Shown here: piece by piece, positions 45,101 through 53,881 of the stretch | Position numbering within the stretch: position 1 is the stretch's first letter | How the letters are laid out: every line of letters starts with the position of its first letter | Assembly: GCF_011602365.1 (NCBI RefSeq) | Contig: NZ_JAAONZ010000013.1 | Location: 103,520-167,519, forward strand | Source of the DNA: Pseudomaricurvus hydrocarbonicus | GTDB taxonomy: Bacteria > Pseudomonadota > Gammaproteobacteria > Pseudomonadales > Cellvibrionaceae | Length of the DNA: 64,000 nucleotides | Direction: 5' to 3' | Made by a program: the position numbers and the translations under genes | Notes under the pieces: model-generated | Databases searched by the model: none | What the model saw: the letters and a program-made list of their open reading frames with translations, nothing else | Told to the model about the DNA's origin: nothing

Positions 45101-46884
45101 GTGTGGCTCCCCTTGTCGCTATGGTCGTCAACGTCGCCACTCGTTTCAGCGTCACGAATCACGGCATCTTCACTGATATTTTGGGGAATAAAATCACTGG
45201 TGATACCGGGAACGCTGTAATCGTAAGCCCAGCGATAAACCGTGGGCAGTTTTTGGCCCCAGTTGCCGTGTCGGGGGGGGACGTTGGGCGTTTGCCACTC
45301 CAGAGACGCCGCTCCCCAGGGGTTGGGCGAGCAGGGCTTGGCTTTGCGCAGTGTCCAGATGAGATTAAAGATAAATATCAGTTGCGCTAAACCGACCACA
45401 ATGGCGGACACGGTAATACTGGCATTCAGCGTCTGGGCAGACTCGGGAATAAAATCCGTACTGCCCAGGGCGAAATACCGGCGCGGCACGCCCAGAAACC
45501 CGAGATAGTGCATGGGCAGATAGATTGCGTAGGTGCCGAGAAAGGTGATCCAGAAGTGTAATTTTCCCAGACCGTCGTGCAGTCGCTTGCCGGTGACCAG
45601 CGGGAACCAGTGATAAATGGCTGCAAACAACACCATGATGGGTGAAACCCCCATCACCATGTGAAAATGGGCCACCACAAAATAGGTGTCGGAGAGCGGC
45701 AGATCCACCACCACATTGCCGAGAAACAACCCGGTCAGCCCGCCGTGGGTGAAGGTAAAAATAAAGCCGATGGCAAACAGCATGGGAACCGTTAAATGAA
45801 TGTTGCCGCGCCACAGCGTGAGCACCCAATTGTAGACTTTGATGGCGGTGGGGACGGCAATGATGAGGGTGGTGGTGGCAAAGAAATAACCGAATACCGG
45901 ATTCATGCCGCTGACGTACATGTGGTGTGCCCAGACAATAAAGCTCAGAAAGCCGATGATGACAATGGCCCACACCATCATGCGATAGCCAAAGATGTTT
46001 TTACGGGCATGGACGGCCAATACATCCGACACCATCCCAAAAGCAGGCAGGGCCACGATGTAGACTTCCGGGTGTCCAAAAAACCAAAACAGGTGCTGGA
46101 ACAGAATCGGGCTGCCACCGGTGTAATCCAGTTGCTCGCCCAGTGAGACGATCGCGGGCATAAAAAAGCTGGTGCCAATCAACTTGTCGAGGGCCATCAT
46201 GATGGCGCTGACCAACAGGGCGGGGAAGGCGAGTAAGCCAAGCACGGTGGCTGTAAAAATTCCCCAAAGGGAGAGCGGCATACGCATCAATGTCATGCCG
46301 TGAGTGCGAGCCTGGAGGACGGTGGTGACATAATTCAGGCCGCCCATGGTGAAGGCGATGATAAACACCGCCAGCGAAACCAGCATCAATACAATGCCCG
46401 CGTCCACGCCGGGAGTGCCGGGCAGAATGGCCTGCGGGGGGTACAGTGTCCAGCCTGCCCCGGTGGGGCCGCCGGGAACAAAAAAACTCGCCAACAAGAT
46501 CAGCACGGACAACAAGTAGGTCCAGTAACTGAGCATATTCAGATAGGGAAAGACCATGTCCCGGGCGCCAATCATCAACGGGATCAGGTAGTTGCCAAAA
46601 CCGCCCAGCAGCAGTGCCGTGAGCAGATAGACCACCATAATCATGCCGTGCATGGTGACAAACTGCAGATAGGCGTTGGGGGTAATAAAATCAAACGTGT
46701 CAGGAAAACCCAGTTGTAAACGCATCATCGCCGACAGCACCAGGGCAATCAAACCGACACCGATTGCGGTCAGGGCATACTGAATGGCAATCACCTTGTG
46801 ATCCTGACTCCAGATGTATTTGGTGATAAAGCTTCTGGGGTCGTGCAGTTCACTGGTTTGATCGGCAATTGCGACATGTGGCAT
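45097..46884 (-). CDS. coxA: Cytochrome c oxidase subunit I
   Basis: The 595-residue catalytic subunit reduces oxygen to water and pumps protons. Twelve or more membrane helices hold the heme ligands (first His in MHGMIMVVY), the CuB/cross-linked motif FWFFGHPEVYI, HHMYVSG and the double-His VVAHFHMVMG. The ~65-residue C-terminal extension is hydrophilic. AAGGA precedes the ATG. Confidence 0.96.
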   Translation of the reverse strand: MPHVAIADQTSELHDPRSFITKYIWSQDHKVIAIQYALTAIGVGLIALVLSAMMRLQLGFPDTFDFITPNAYLQFVTMHGMIMVVYLLTALLLGGFGNYLIPLMIGARDMVFPYLNMLSYWTYLLSVLILLASFFVPGGPTGAGWTLYPPQAILPGTPGVDAGIVLMLVSLAVFIIAFTMGGLNYVTTVLQARTHGMTLMRMPLSLWGIFTATVLGLLAFPALLVSAIMMALDKLIGTSFFMPAIVSLGEQLDYTGGSPILFQHLFWFFGHPEVYIVALPAFGMVSDVLAVHARKNIFGYRMMVWAIVIIGFLSFIVWAHHMYVSGMNPVFGYFFATTTLIIAVPTAIKVYNWVLTLWRGNIHLTVPMLFAIGFIFTFTHGGLTGLFLGNVVVDLPLSDTYFVVAHFHMVMGVSPIMVLFAAIYHWFPLVTGKRLHDGLGKLHFWITFLGTYAIYLPMHYLGFLGVPRRYFALGSTDFIPESAQTLNASITVSAIVVGLAQLIFIFNLIWTLRKAKPCSPNPWGAASLEWQTPNVPPRHGNWGQKLPTVYRWAYDYSVPGITSDFIPQNISEDAVIRDAETSGDVDDHSDKGSHT

Positions 46885-46916
46885 AGCAGTTCCTTACTCT
46901 CGTGTCTGCGTCATGA

Positions 46917-48269
46917 TCAGAGACTTTGTATGTAAGCCAACAGGTTGTTCATGGACTCTTCATCGCTCAGCATATTAGCCATCAAGGTCATTTGTTTGCC
47001 AAAATTGTCGGCTGCATGGGCGCCCCGTAAACCGGTTTGGTAATTCACCAGCTGGCGCTTTAAATACCAGTCTTGCAAGCCCGCCAGGCGTGGGGCACTG
47101 GTGGAAAACCGGCCCTGCCCCTGAGCACCATGGCACGCGGCGCAACTGACAAACAGAGGTTGTCCTTTGTCGCGGTGGCCTGTCAGAGTGGCTGCCGGTG
47201 TGCTGGAAGACAGTGTTTGAATATAAGCCACCACATCGTTTATGGCGGTTTCGTCGGGGAGGGTTTCGGCCATGGCCGCCATTTGCTGACCGTAGGTGTC
47301 CTCAGGATGACGGCCCCGGATGCCGGCTTTGTAATAGACCAGCTGCCTTTTCAGATAGTGGGGCGATTGGCCACTGATTCTGGGGGCGTTTAAGGCCTGG
47401 TTGCCCTCGCCCCGGGGGCCGTGACAGCTGCTGCACAGGGCGTAAAGGGATTCGCCGGCAACGGCGTCACCGACCGGTCCGCCCTGAGTGCTTGCGAATG
47501 TGGGTTGTTGACTGAGCCACTGCTGAAAGTCTGTTTCGCTGTCGACCACCACAAAGCCGCGCATGGTGTGGTGGGCGATGCCACACAGCTCCATGCAAAG
47601 AATGTCAAAGCGGCCGATTTTCTCCGGGGTGAACCACAGGGATGACACCAAGCCCGGTACGGCGTCCATTTTTACCCGAAATTGGGGGACCGCAAAATTG
47701 TGCAGGACGTCTTTGGAACGGATCCACACTTTAACGGCCTGGTTAATCGGCAGGTGCAGTTCGTTGTTATCGATAATGATGTCATCCTGGGCAAACGGAT
47801 CCTTGGGGTCGATACCCAGGGGGTTGGTGACACTGATAAAGCGAACATCGCTTTTGCCCAGTGTTTGATCCTCACCGGGAAAACGAAAGCCCCACTGCCA
47901 TTGTTGAGCTACCACCTCCAGTTCGGCGGCGTCTGTGGGTGGGTTCACAAATTTTGCCCAGACCACCAGCCCGGGAGCCAGCATCAAGCAAACCCCGGTG
48001 GCAGTAATAACGGTCAGCCAGACTTCCAGTTTTTTGTTCTCAGGTTCGTAATGGGCTCTGCGATTTTTCTGAAAGCGGTAGCGGAAAACCACATAGGCGA
48101 GGAAAAGATTGACTGCGACAAACACCGCGCCGGTGATCCAGAAGGTGATTTCAATGGTGTCGTCAATGCTGCCCCAGTTGGACGCGATGGGTGTTAACCA
48201 CCAGGGGCTGATAAAATGAAAGACGAGGGAGAGGGCAACTAATATCACTAGCGCAATTGCAAGTTTCAT
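46917..48269 (-). CDS. coxB: Cytochrome c oxidase subunit II fused to two cytochrome c domains
   Basis: A 450-residue subunit. Two N-terminal helices (~5-25, ~42-64) anchor a CuA domain with the ligands in CMELCGIAHHTM. Two class I cytochrome c domains follow, with heme sites CSSCH and CAACH and distal methionines in YGQQMAAM and FGKQMTLM. It is the electron entry point of a caa3-type oxidase; one cytochrome c domain is the common form and two are less usual, giving a built-in electron wire. First gene of the oxidase operon. Confidence 0.94.
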   Translation of the reverse strand: MKLAIALVILVALSLVFHFISPWWLTPIASNWGSIDDTIEITFWITGAVFVAVNLFLAYVVFRYRFQKNRRAHYEPENKKLEVWLTVITATGVCLMLAPGLVVWAKFVNPPTDAAELEVVAQQWQWGFRFPGEDQTLGKSDVRFISVTNPLGIDPKDPFAQDDIIIDNNELHLPINQAVKVWIRSKDVLHNFAVPQFRVKMDAVPGLVSSLWFTPEKIGRFDILCMELCGIAHHTMRGFVVVDSETDFQQWLSQQPTFASTQGGPVGDAVAGESLYALCSSCHGPRGEGNQALNAPRISGQSPHYLKRQLVYYKAGIRGRHPEDTYGQQMAAMAETLPDETAINDVVAYIQTLSSSTPAATLTGHRDKGQPLFVSCAACHGAQGQGRFSTSAPRLAGLQDWYLKRQLVNYQTGLRGAHAADNFGKQMTLMANMLSDEESMNNLLAYIQSL

Positions 48270-48438
48270 CGCGATCCGGTCCTGTGTGTCACCCTCATAA
48301 AATGTCGGCGACCTGCTTCAGTTAAGATCGCCGAGAGCGCCGGTTGAAATTCCTTTCGGTGGCTTTTCTTTTCGGTCCTTGTGTGGTGTGTGCGTTGCTT
48401 GCTGTGTTGTTCAAACCTGTATCGGTAATTGATTAAAA

Positions 48439-48993
48439 CTAGGGCGCCCAGTGGGTAAATTTGTTCATCCTAATTTGGGATTTGGTAATCCATTCCGGAG
48501 TGCTGGAGCCATCACCTGCAAGTGTTAAGTGTGGATGGTTGCGGACGATTCGTTGAAACGTGGGTTCCTGGTCGGGACGAACGTCTACAAAAAAAACATG
48601 ACGCCCCATTTTCAGATCTTCCTTGAAACGCCGGAACACCCGATTAATTTTTTGAATGCCCCATAAGCCCCCTTCCCAAGTGCAGAAGCCGAGACTGACC
48701 ACCGACAGAAAAATGGGAGGCACCCAGGTGATGGTTTCATAAACACCGGAAAAATAGGTGAAGCTTAAAATAATGATCGAGGCGAGCAGCCCGCACAAGA
48801 GTCCGATGATGCCGGAGCGGATGACGTCTGAACGGGAAAACGAATCCACCGCGTGCAAATGATGGTGCTCGAGTTCCGCTTCGTTGTCACTGAGGACATG
48901 GATCTGTTCGATGTTCACCCCGGAGTCTTCAAGCTCGTGCTCGAGGGATTCAAGGTCGTCGAGGTCATCACTGACGTAGTAGTGTCGGTTCAT
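48439..48993 (-). CDS. Hypothetical membrane protein with two helices
   Basis: A 184-residue protein of unknown function. An acidic N-terminal domain (DDLDDLESLEHELEDSG, with a histidine run HHHLHAVD) precedes two predicted helices at ~62-82 and ~90-108, then a soluble ~75-residue C-terminal domain. The FRRFKEDLKMGRHVFFVDV segment looks like a conserved core, and similar proteins occur in marine gammaproteobacteria. The ATG at 48993 has GAGGG at good spacing. Confidence 0.75.
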   Translation of the reverse strand: MNRHYYVSDDLDDLESLEHELEDSGVNIEQIHVLSDNEAELEHHHLHAVDSFSRSDVIRSGIIGLLCGLLASIIILSFTYFSGVYETITWVPPIFLSVVSLGFCTWEGGLWGIQKINRVFRRFKEDLKMGRHVFFVDVRPDQEPTFQRIVRNHPHLTLAGDGSSTPEWITKSQIRMNKFTHWAP

Positions 48994-49241
48994 GGTTATC
49001 ACCCTCTTATAAGAACTTGCGTAGCATGAGTATAACACGCAAAATTTTATGTAAAGAGTGACGCCGTGGCCGGTAAAAATTTAATGAGATTAGAAAAAAT
49101 CTGTATATCGCTTAAAAAACTATCAACGGGGGAAATAAAGGTTTAGGTCTAATCAGAAATAACCAATGGGCTGTTTATTTAAAAACAAATGGTCATTTCA
49201 GTCACTGGCAGTCACGGTCGGATCCATGCAGAGGGTGATGA

Positions 49242-50060
49242 TTAGCGCGGGGGATCGGTGCGCAGGGCGCTGCTGGTGTTGACTCGAAACCAGCCCGCAA
49301 TAGAGTAGCGGTCGTTTTGAGCTGGCAAAACTTCATGCGGGAACTCTTCACTTAAAAAGACCACGATGGTACCCAGTGTGGGGGTAATCTTTTGCCCTTG
49401 GTCATCCTGGTCGTCACTGTACAGGACCAGCTCGCCCCCATACTCGGGTCGCCATTCGGGATTGAGGTAAACCACCATAGACAATATCCGATTGGCATCT
49501 CCGCGGAAGGCATCCACATGACGTTTGTAAAAGTCCCCCGGGCCGTAATGGGCGAAGTGAGACTCGAAGGAAAACAGGCCCAGAAACAAGCGTCGATTGA
49601 GATAAGTTTGTAATTCACCGGCCCATGTGAGCCAGTGCCGTCCCGCTTCCCAGTCATCTGTGATCCAGCATATTTGATCCTTGCGAATCGCCTCGCTGCG
49701 GGTGTGTTGTGTATCGCGACCGATGCCGGCGGGATCAAACTGTTGCTGCGGGAGCTCTTGGCTGTGACGATACAGTTGTTCACTCAATGCCTGTGGCAAG
49801 GCGCCGGGGTGGACGCTGTAACCTTGGGACAACAAATTTTGGGCTATGGCTTCAAACAGATGTGGTTGTACCGGCGGGGCACCAGTGTGAATGTCAGCCA
49901 CCGTTGGGGCAACCAGAGCCGAAGTCGTCGCGGAAGGCGAAGTGTCTACTGCGTGAGCAGTCGCGGCTTCATGGCTTCCTTCAGCTAAACAAGGGGCTTC
50001 TGTTAAGGGGGCGGCTTGCAGGCAGTCAGAGACCTCAGGGGAGATCAGGATGGTCGACAC
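49242..50060 (-). CDS. 2-oxoglutarate/Fe(II)-dependent oxygenase (prolyl 4-hydroxylase-like)
   Basis: A 272-residue protein whose C-terminal ~190 residues form the double-stranded beta-helix of P4H-type oxygenases. The iron triad is HxD in YKRHVDAF (~180) and a distal His in EEFPHEVLP, with the 2-oxoglutarate Arg in RYSIAGWFRVN. The substrate is unknown; peptidyl-proline, arginine or ribosomal protein hydroxylation occurs in relatives. The first ~75 residues are low-complexity, rich in Ala, Thr and Pro, and start with GTG without ribosome binding site, so the true start may be later. Confidence 0.84.
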   Translation of the reverse strand: MSTILISPEVSDCLQAAPLTEAPCLAEGSHEAATAHAVDTSPSATTSALVAPTVADIHTGAPPVQPHLFEAIAQNLLSQGYSVHPGALPQALSEQLYRHSQELPQQQFDPAGIGRDTQHTRSEAIRKDQICWITDDWEAGRHWLTWAGELQTYLNRRLFLGLFSFESHFAHYGPGDFYKRHVDAFRGDANRILSMVVYLNPEWRPEYGGELVLYSDDQDDQGQKITPTLGTIVVFLSEEFPHEVLPAQNDRYSIAGWFRVNTSSALRTDPPR

Positions 50061-50278
50061 TGTAGATTAGGCCTCGGCTGCACACTGCTGGTATCAGTGT
50101 AGTGTTGTCAGCATATTGTGGGGTTGGCGCGGGATTATCTGAAGCCAGTGTGGGCTTGTACAGCGATCAATTCTGACACTGACGATGAAAATTATTGATC
50201 GTCACGACGGTGTGCGTGATAGATGCAGACCTGACAGAAACGGAGTCTGGTCGAAAGGAGCGGCGCTTGCAACGGTTT

Positions 50279-51001
50279 TTAAAAGAACAAGGTTGCATTG
50301 GGTCGTTTCTGGTTGGGGGCTGTCTGTTTGGCTGCCAGCTGTCCCGGGGACGTGGGGGCGACGGGCGTCAGCAGGACTCGATAGCGCAACGGGCCATTGG
50401 CGGTGATCGCATCGAAGGGGTAGCAGGTAATCAATTGCAATTGATGACGAGTGGCGTCTAGCCACAAAGGACCGTCCTGGATGTTATGAACCTGAGTGTG
50501 ATCGACCCGAAATGATTGCCAGATTCCCTTGGGCGTTTGAATCTGAACCCGGTCGCCGGGTTGCAGGTGCTGCAGAAAGGCAAAATGGGTGTCCCGATGA
50601 CCGCCAACCACACTGTTTCCCTTGGTGCCGGGCGCTGCCGTACCGGCCATATGCCCAGGGCCAAAGGCGAGGCTGCTGCCCGTTGCACCTTCCAGAATGT
50701 ACAGATCTTGCGTGCCGTGCTCGCCTTGATAGCGCAGTCGGGCGATGGGCCAGGTATCGGCCCAGGGCCAGGGGCGCACTGGCCCTGGTCGAGTGGACTG
50801 AGACGGCGGACGCGGTTGCTGTCGCTGAGATTGTGGTAGCCGGTGGTGTTGTAACACGCTTTGCTGCCAGGCATCGGCGATCAGCCATTGGGCCAGAACG
50901 GCTTTGGCATAGAGATAGCCCGCCTGCCCGTAAAAGGTCAGTGCCGCCAACAGCAGCACGGCAGCGGATCCCCGGCATCGCCAATGTGTGTGTCTGGTCA
51001 T
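50279..51001 (-). CDS. Class GN sortase
   Basis: A 240-residue transpeptidase of the Gram-negative sortase class. An N-terminal membrane helix (~10-30) precedes a Pro/Gln-rich linker and the beta-barrel. The catalytic His is in VVGGHRDTHFAF, Cys in LITCYPF and Arg in GPLRYRVLL. It processes the C-terminal signal of a VIT/VWA protein encoded just upstream, with which it shares an ATGA overlap. The C-terminal ~30 residues are Gln/Pro/Lys-rich and not typical. It appears intact although its only visible substrate gene is broken. Confidence 0.92.
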   Translation of the reverse strand: MTRHTHWRCRGSAAVLLLAALTFYGQAGYLYAKAVLAQWLIADAWQQSVLQHHRLPQSQRQQPRPPSQSTRPGPVRPWPWADTWPIARLRYQGEHGTQDLYILEGATGSSLAFGPGHMAGTAAPGTKGNSVVGGHRDTHFAFLQHLQPGDRVQIQTPKGIWQSFRVDHTQVHNIQDGPLWLDATRHQLQLITCYPFDAITANGPLRYRVLLTPVAPTSPGQLAAKQTAPNQKRPNATLFF

Positions 51002-53557
51002 GGATTAGGCGCCTTCACATCTTGAGATGGACCTTGCAGAGCGTGTTGAGAAGCCGGTTGAGAAGCTGTTTGAGGGGAGGGCTGAACAAAAGAGCCCGCT
51101 CTCAGGAACCACTCAGGGGGGATCATCAGGAGCTTTCCAGCGGTCATCAATAGCAGAGCCAACAGCGCACTCAGGGTGCCCATCCACAGCAGCCCGTTCA
51201 GGCCCAGTGCCGTTTGTGGGTAACTGTGTGGGCTGTACTGGGCCGGACTATGAGGCTGGGTGCTGAGTAACGTGTGTGGCATGGGGGTTTGCCCTTTGGC
51301 CACCAGATTGGGAACGGAAGTCGCTTTAAGAGTTGTTTCTGGCGGGCGAGCCGGGGTTTTATCCCGTGCGATAAAGCTGGTGTAGGCACTGAGTAGCTGA
51401 TGAGTTAACGCGACCTCGAGCACTTGCGGTTTAATGTCGGCTTCCGGCACCCCGGTGTGTTTTTGATCCATCAGGGCGGAAATTTTTGCGCGTCCCCAGA
51501 GGCTGCCGACACCCTTGCCGGCGGGGTTTTGGTGGTCAGTCGGCCGCTCCTTAAGGGCCGGTACCGACAGGGTCCGCGACCAGGGGCCGCTGGCGCTAAG
51601 GCCTGAAACGGTGATACTGCCGTCGCTGGCGGACCGGGAATGTTTGACGGCTCCCTGGGCAGATTGCCGGTGGGTGAGTTTTGCTTTGATGAGCAAGGGC
51701 TGGCCGTGATACAGGTCCGGAGACCGGGTTGGGTAAGCTTCGGCGGAGAAACCGTCTGGCCAGCTCACCTGAATATCCTGTAACCGTGGAGTTTGCAGCT
51801 GGCGAAAGAGAGCGGACATCTTCTCAGACACTTCCGCCAGATTGCCCACGTGAGTAAAGGTGCCGCGGCCAAACTGAGCGCTTTTGCGCATAAAGAAACT
51901 GTTCGGCGCCGAGCCGATGCCGACCGTGAACAAACGAGCCTGATGTAACTTTTGTTCGATGAGCTGAAACAGCGCGCCCTCGTTGCCGACGCTGCCATCG
52001 GTGATGAAAACCACCTGTTTTAAAAACCCCTCGGCAGCAGGCTCTGACAGCACCGCATCCAGTGGCGTATACATTTCCGTGCCACCGTGCGCGTGCAATC
52101 TGTCCACAAACGCCTGAGCCCCGCGCAGGTTTGTGCCAGTGGCGGGCTGGGGGTGAGTGCTGTAACTACGATAATCGGAATTGAATGCGATAATGTTGTA
52201 GCGATCATGAGGGCTCAGTGTGGTCAGGGCCAGTTGCAAACTTGCCTTTGCCTGTTCAATTGATGGGCGGCCATGGAGCCGGATGTGTCGACAATGAAAG
52301 TGATCTCTCGCGGCAGTGAAACTGTGTGTTGTTCACCAGCGGGGATCTTGTCTGCAGGCGCCTGCGGAGGTAATAACATTAACAACAGATAATCGCTGCC
52401 GGCATCGGAATTTGTGTTTTCCAGATACTCGGTAAACAGGGCTACGTGAGGGTTTTTTGTTTGACCGGTTGCCAGCTGAGCACAAAATCCCGATCCATGG
52501 CAACCTGGCCTTCGCTCAGGGTGATGGTATGCTCGTCACCGTGTTTGCGGATGACAAGGTCGTGATAGGGGCTGTCGATCCTTGCCAGCGGCAAGCCTGC
52601 CCGCAAGTGGACGGTGATGCTGACCGGATTCTGGATGGTGCCGTTGGGTAACCGAGGTCGTTCTGACATGGGCGCTGTAATAAGCGCCGCATCCGCAACC
52701 TGATCTGTTGCCTGGCCCCAGCCGTGTTGATTGATCTGCATCGCGCTGACCGTCGGTGCAGATGGTGCGGCTTTTGCTCCGGGAGGTTCTGTCATCATTG
52801 TTTCGGGCGGCTCATCGACCGCGTCCCGGATCGGCAGGCCGGGAATATATCGAGGGGTGATGGTCAGAGGCAGGTGCAGAGAAAAGTTGCCATGTTCATA
52901 GTGCGCCACTTCACGATAGGTCAGCGTCACTTGAATGTGTTCATCGGGGGGGACGTTGGCCACGGTCTGGGTAAACAGGTTGGGGCGTTGCTGTTCGACC
53001 AGGCTGACTTTTTTGCCGGCGGTTTTGGCTTGCTGATATAGTTTGCGGGCCCGCAACTTTTCCTGAATCTCGCCGACAATGATACGTTCGCCGATGCGCA
53101 TGGTCATGCCGTTGACTGCCGCACGGTCAGGCAGTGGAAACAGATAACGGCCTTCGACCCAATCTGTCGAGAGGTTGTGAAAGGTCTGTCGATAAACTGT
53201 CGTTGTAATCATCCCATTGACCCACAATTCAACATTGGTCTGGAGCAACGGCGCCTCCACCATTGCACCATGGCTGTTTTGAAACTGCATACGCCCACTG
53301 CTGTTTTCGTCAGTGGACGGTTTCGATTGCAGGGTTGTGGCTGCTGTCGGTTTTGAGGCTGCAGCCATTGTGGGTTGTGTGGTTGTAGGCACAGTCGACA
53401 GCGGCGCCGATTTCGCCGGTATTGCTGAAAGCACCATAACGGCGAAGCCGCACAGCAGCCAGCCAAAGCCCGTTCGATCAGGGTTGGTGGCTGGTGCAGG
53501 GTGATCGTCATGCCGGGGATCCCTGGGATTTCCCCGGGAAACTGGATAAGGGGCCAT
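50998..53557 (-). pseudogene. Marine proteobacterial sortase target protein (VIT-VWA), two frameshifts
   Basis: The gene encodes a secreted VIT and von Willebrand A protein anchored by the sortase. A membrane/signal segment (~33-52) is followed by the VIT domain (~85-225), the VWA MIDAS motif DTSGSM and a C-terminal sorting region YPQTALG with a hydrophobic helix. The reading frame breaks twice. At 52453-52458 a run of six T (A on the coding strand) ends in a stop six bases on, and one extra base restores KNPHVALFTEYLEN. At ~52269-52274 the MIDAS frame runs out and one extra G restores GRPSIEQAKASL. Either the gene is recently inactivated or the assembly has two indels. The ATG at 53557 has AAGGAG eight bases upstream. 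Confidence 0.9.
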
Positions 53558-53881
53558 TCAAGTAACTCCTTCGGTGAGTGGGTTGTTCCCAGTGTCTGGT
53601 TATGGCGTTTTACGAACTGGGATTGTTGCGAACCATTACACAGAGAGGAGGTGGCAGGACGGGGACCAATTTGGGGTCATGCGGTGATCAATTGTGATCA
53701 AAAATGATTGGCGCAGTAATCACTGGAAGTTCGATGGGAAACTGTGGGCGAAAGGAATCACGCAGTTGCTGACTCAGCGGTGGCCAAAAGCCAGTGACTA
53801 GTACAAAATAGGATCCGTTTATAATGATTTCCCTCGATATAACGAATAGATAAGCTCTAATCAAAGAGCGAGGACCGAGTG
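53558..53881. promoter_or_regulatory. Divergent spacer between sortase target and TonB receptor genes
   Basis: A 324-bp region without a gene. TATAAT at 53820-53825 (plus strand) is the probable -10 of the receptor operon, ~57 bp before its start. TGATCA occurs twice, 4 bp apart, at ~53684-53699, a possible regulator site. No classical Fur box was recognised. Confidence 0.4.

Noticed and set aside
52442..52460. Programmed frameshift in the sortase target gene
   Set aside because: A second independent frame break follows ~190 bp later without a slippery run, so decay or sequencing error is more likely.
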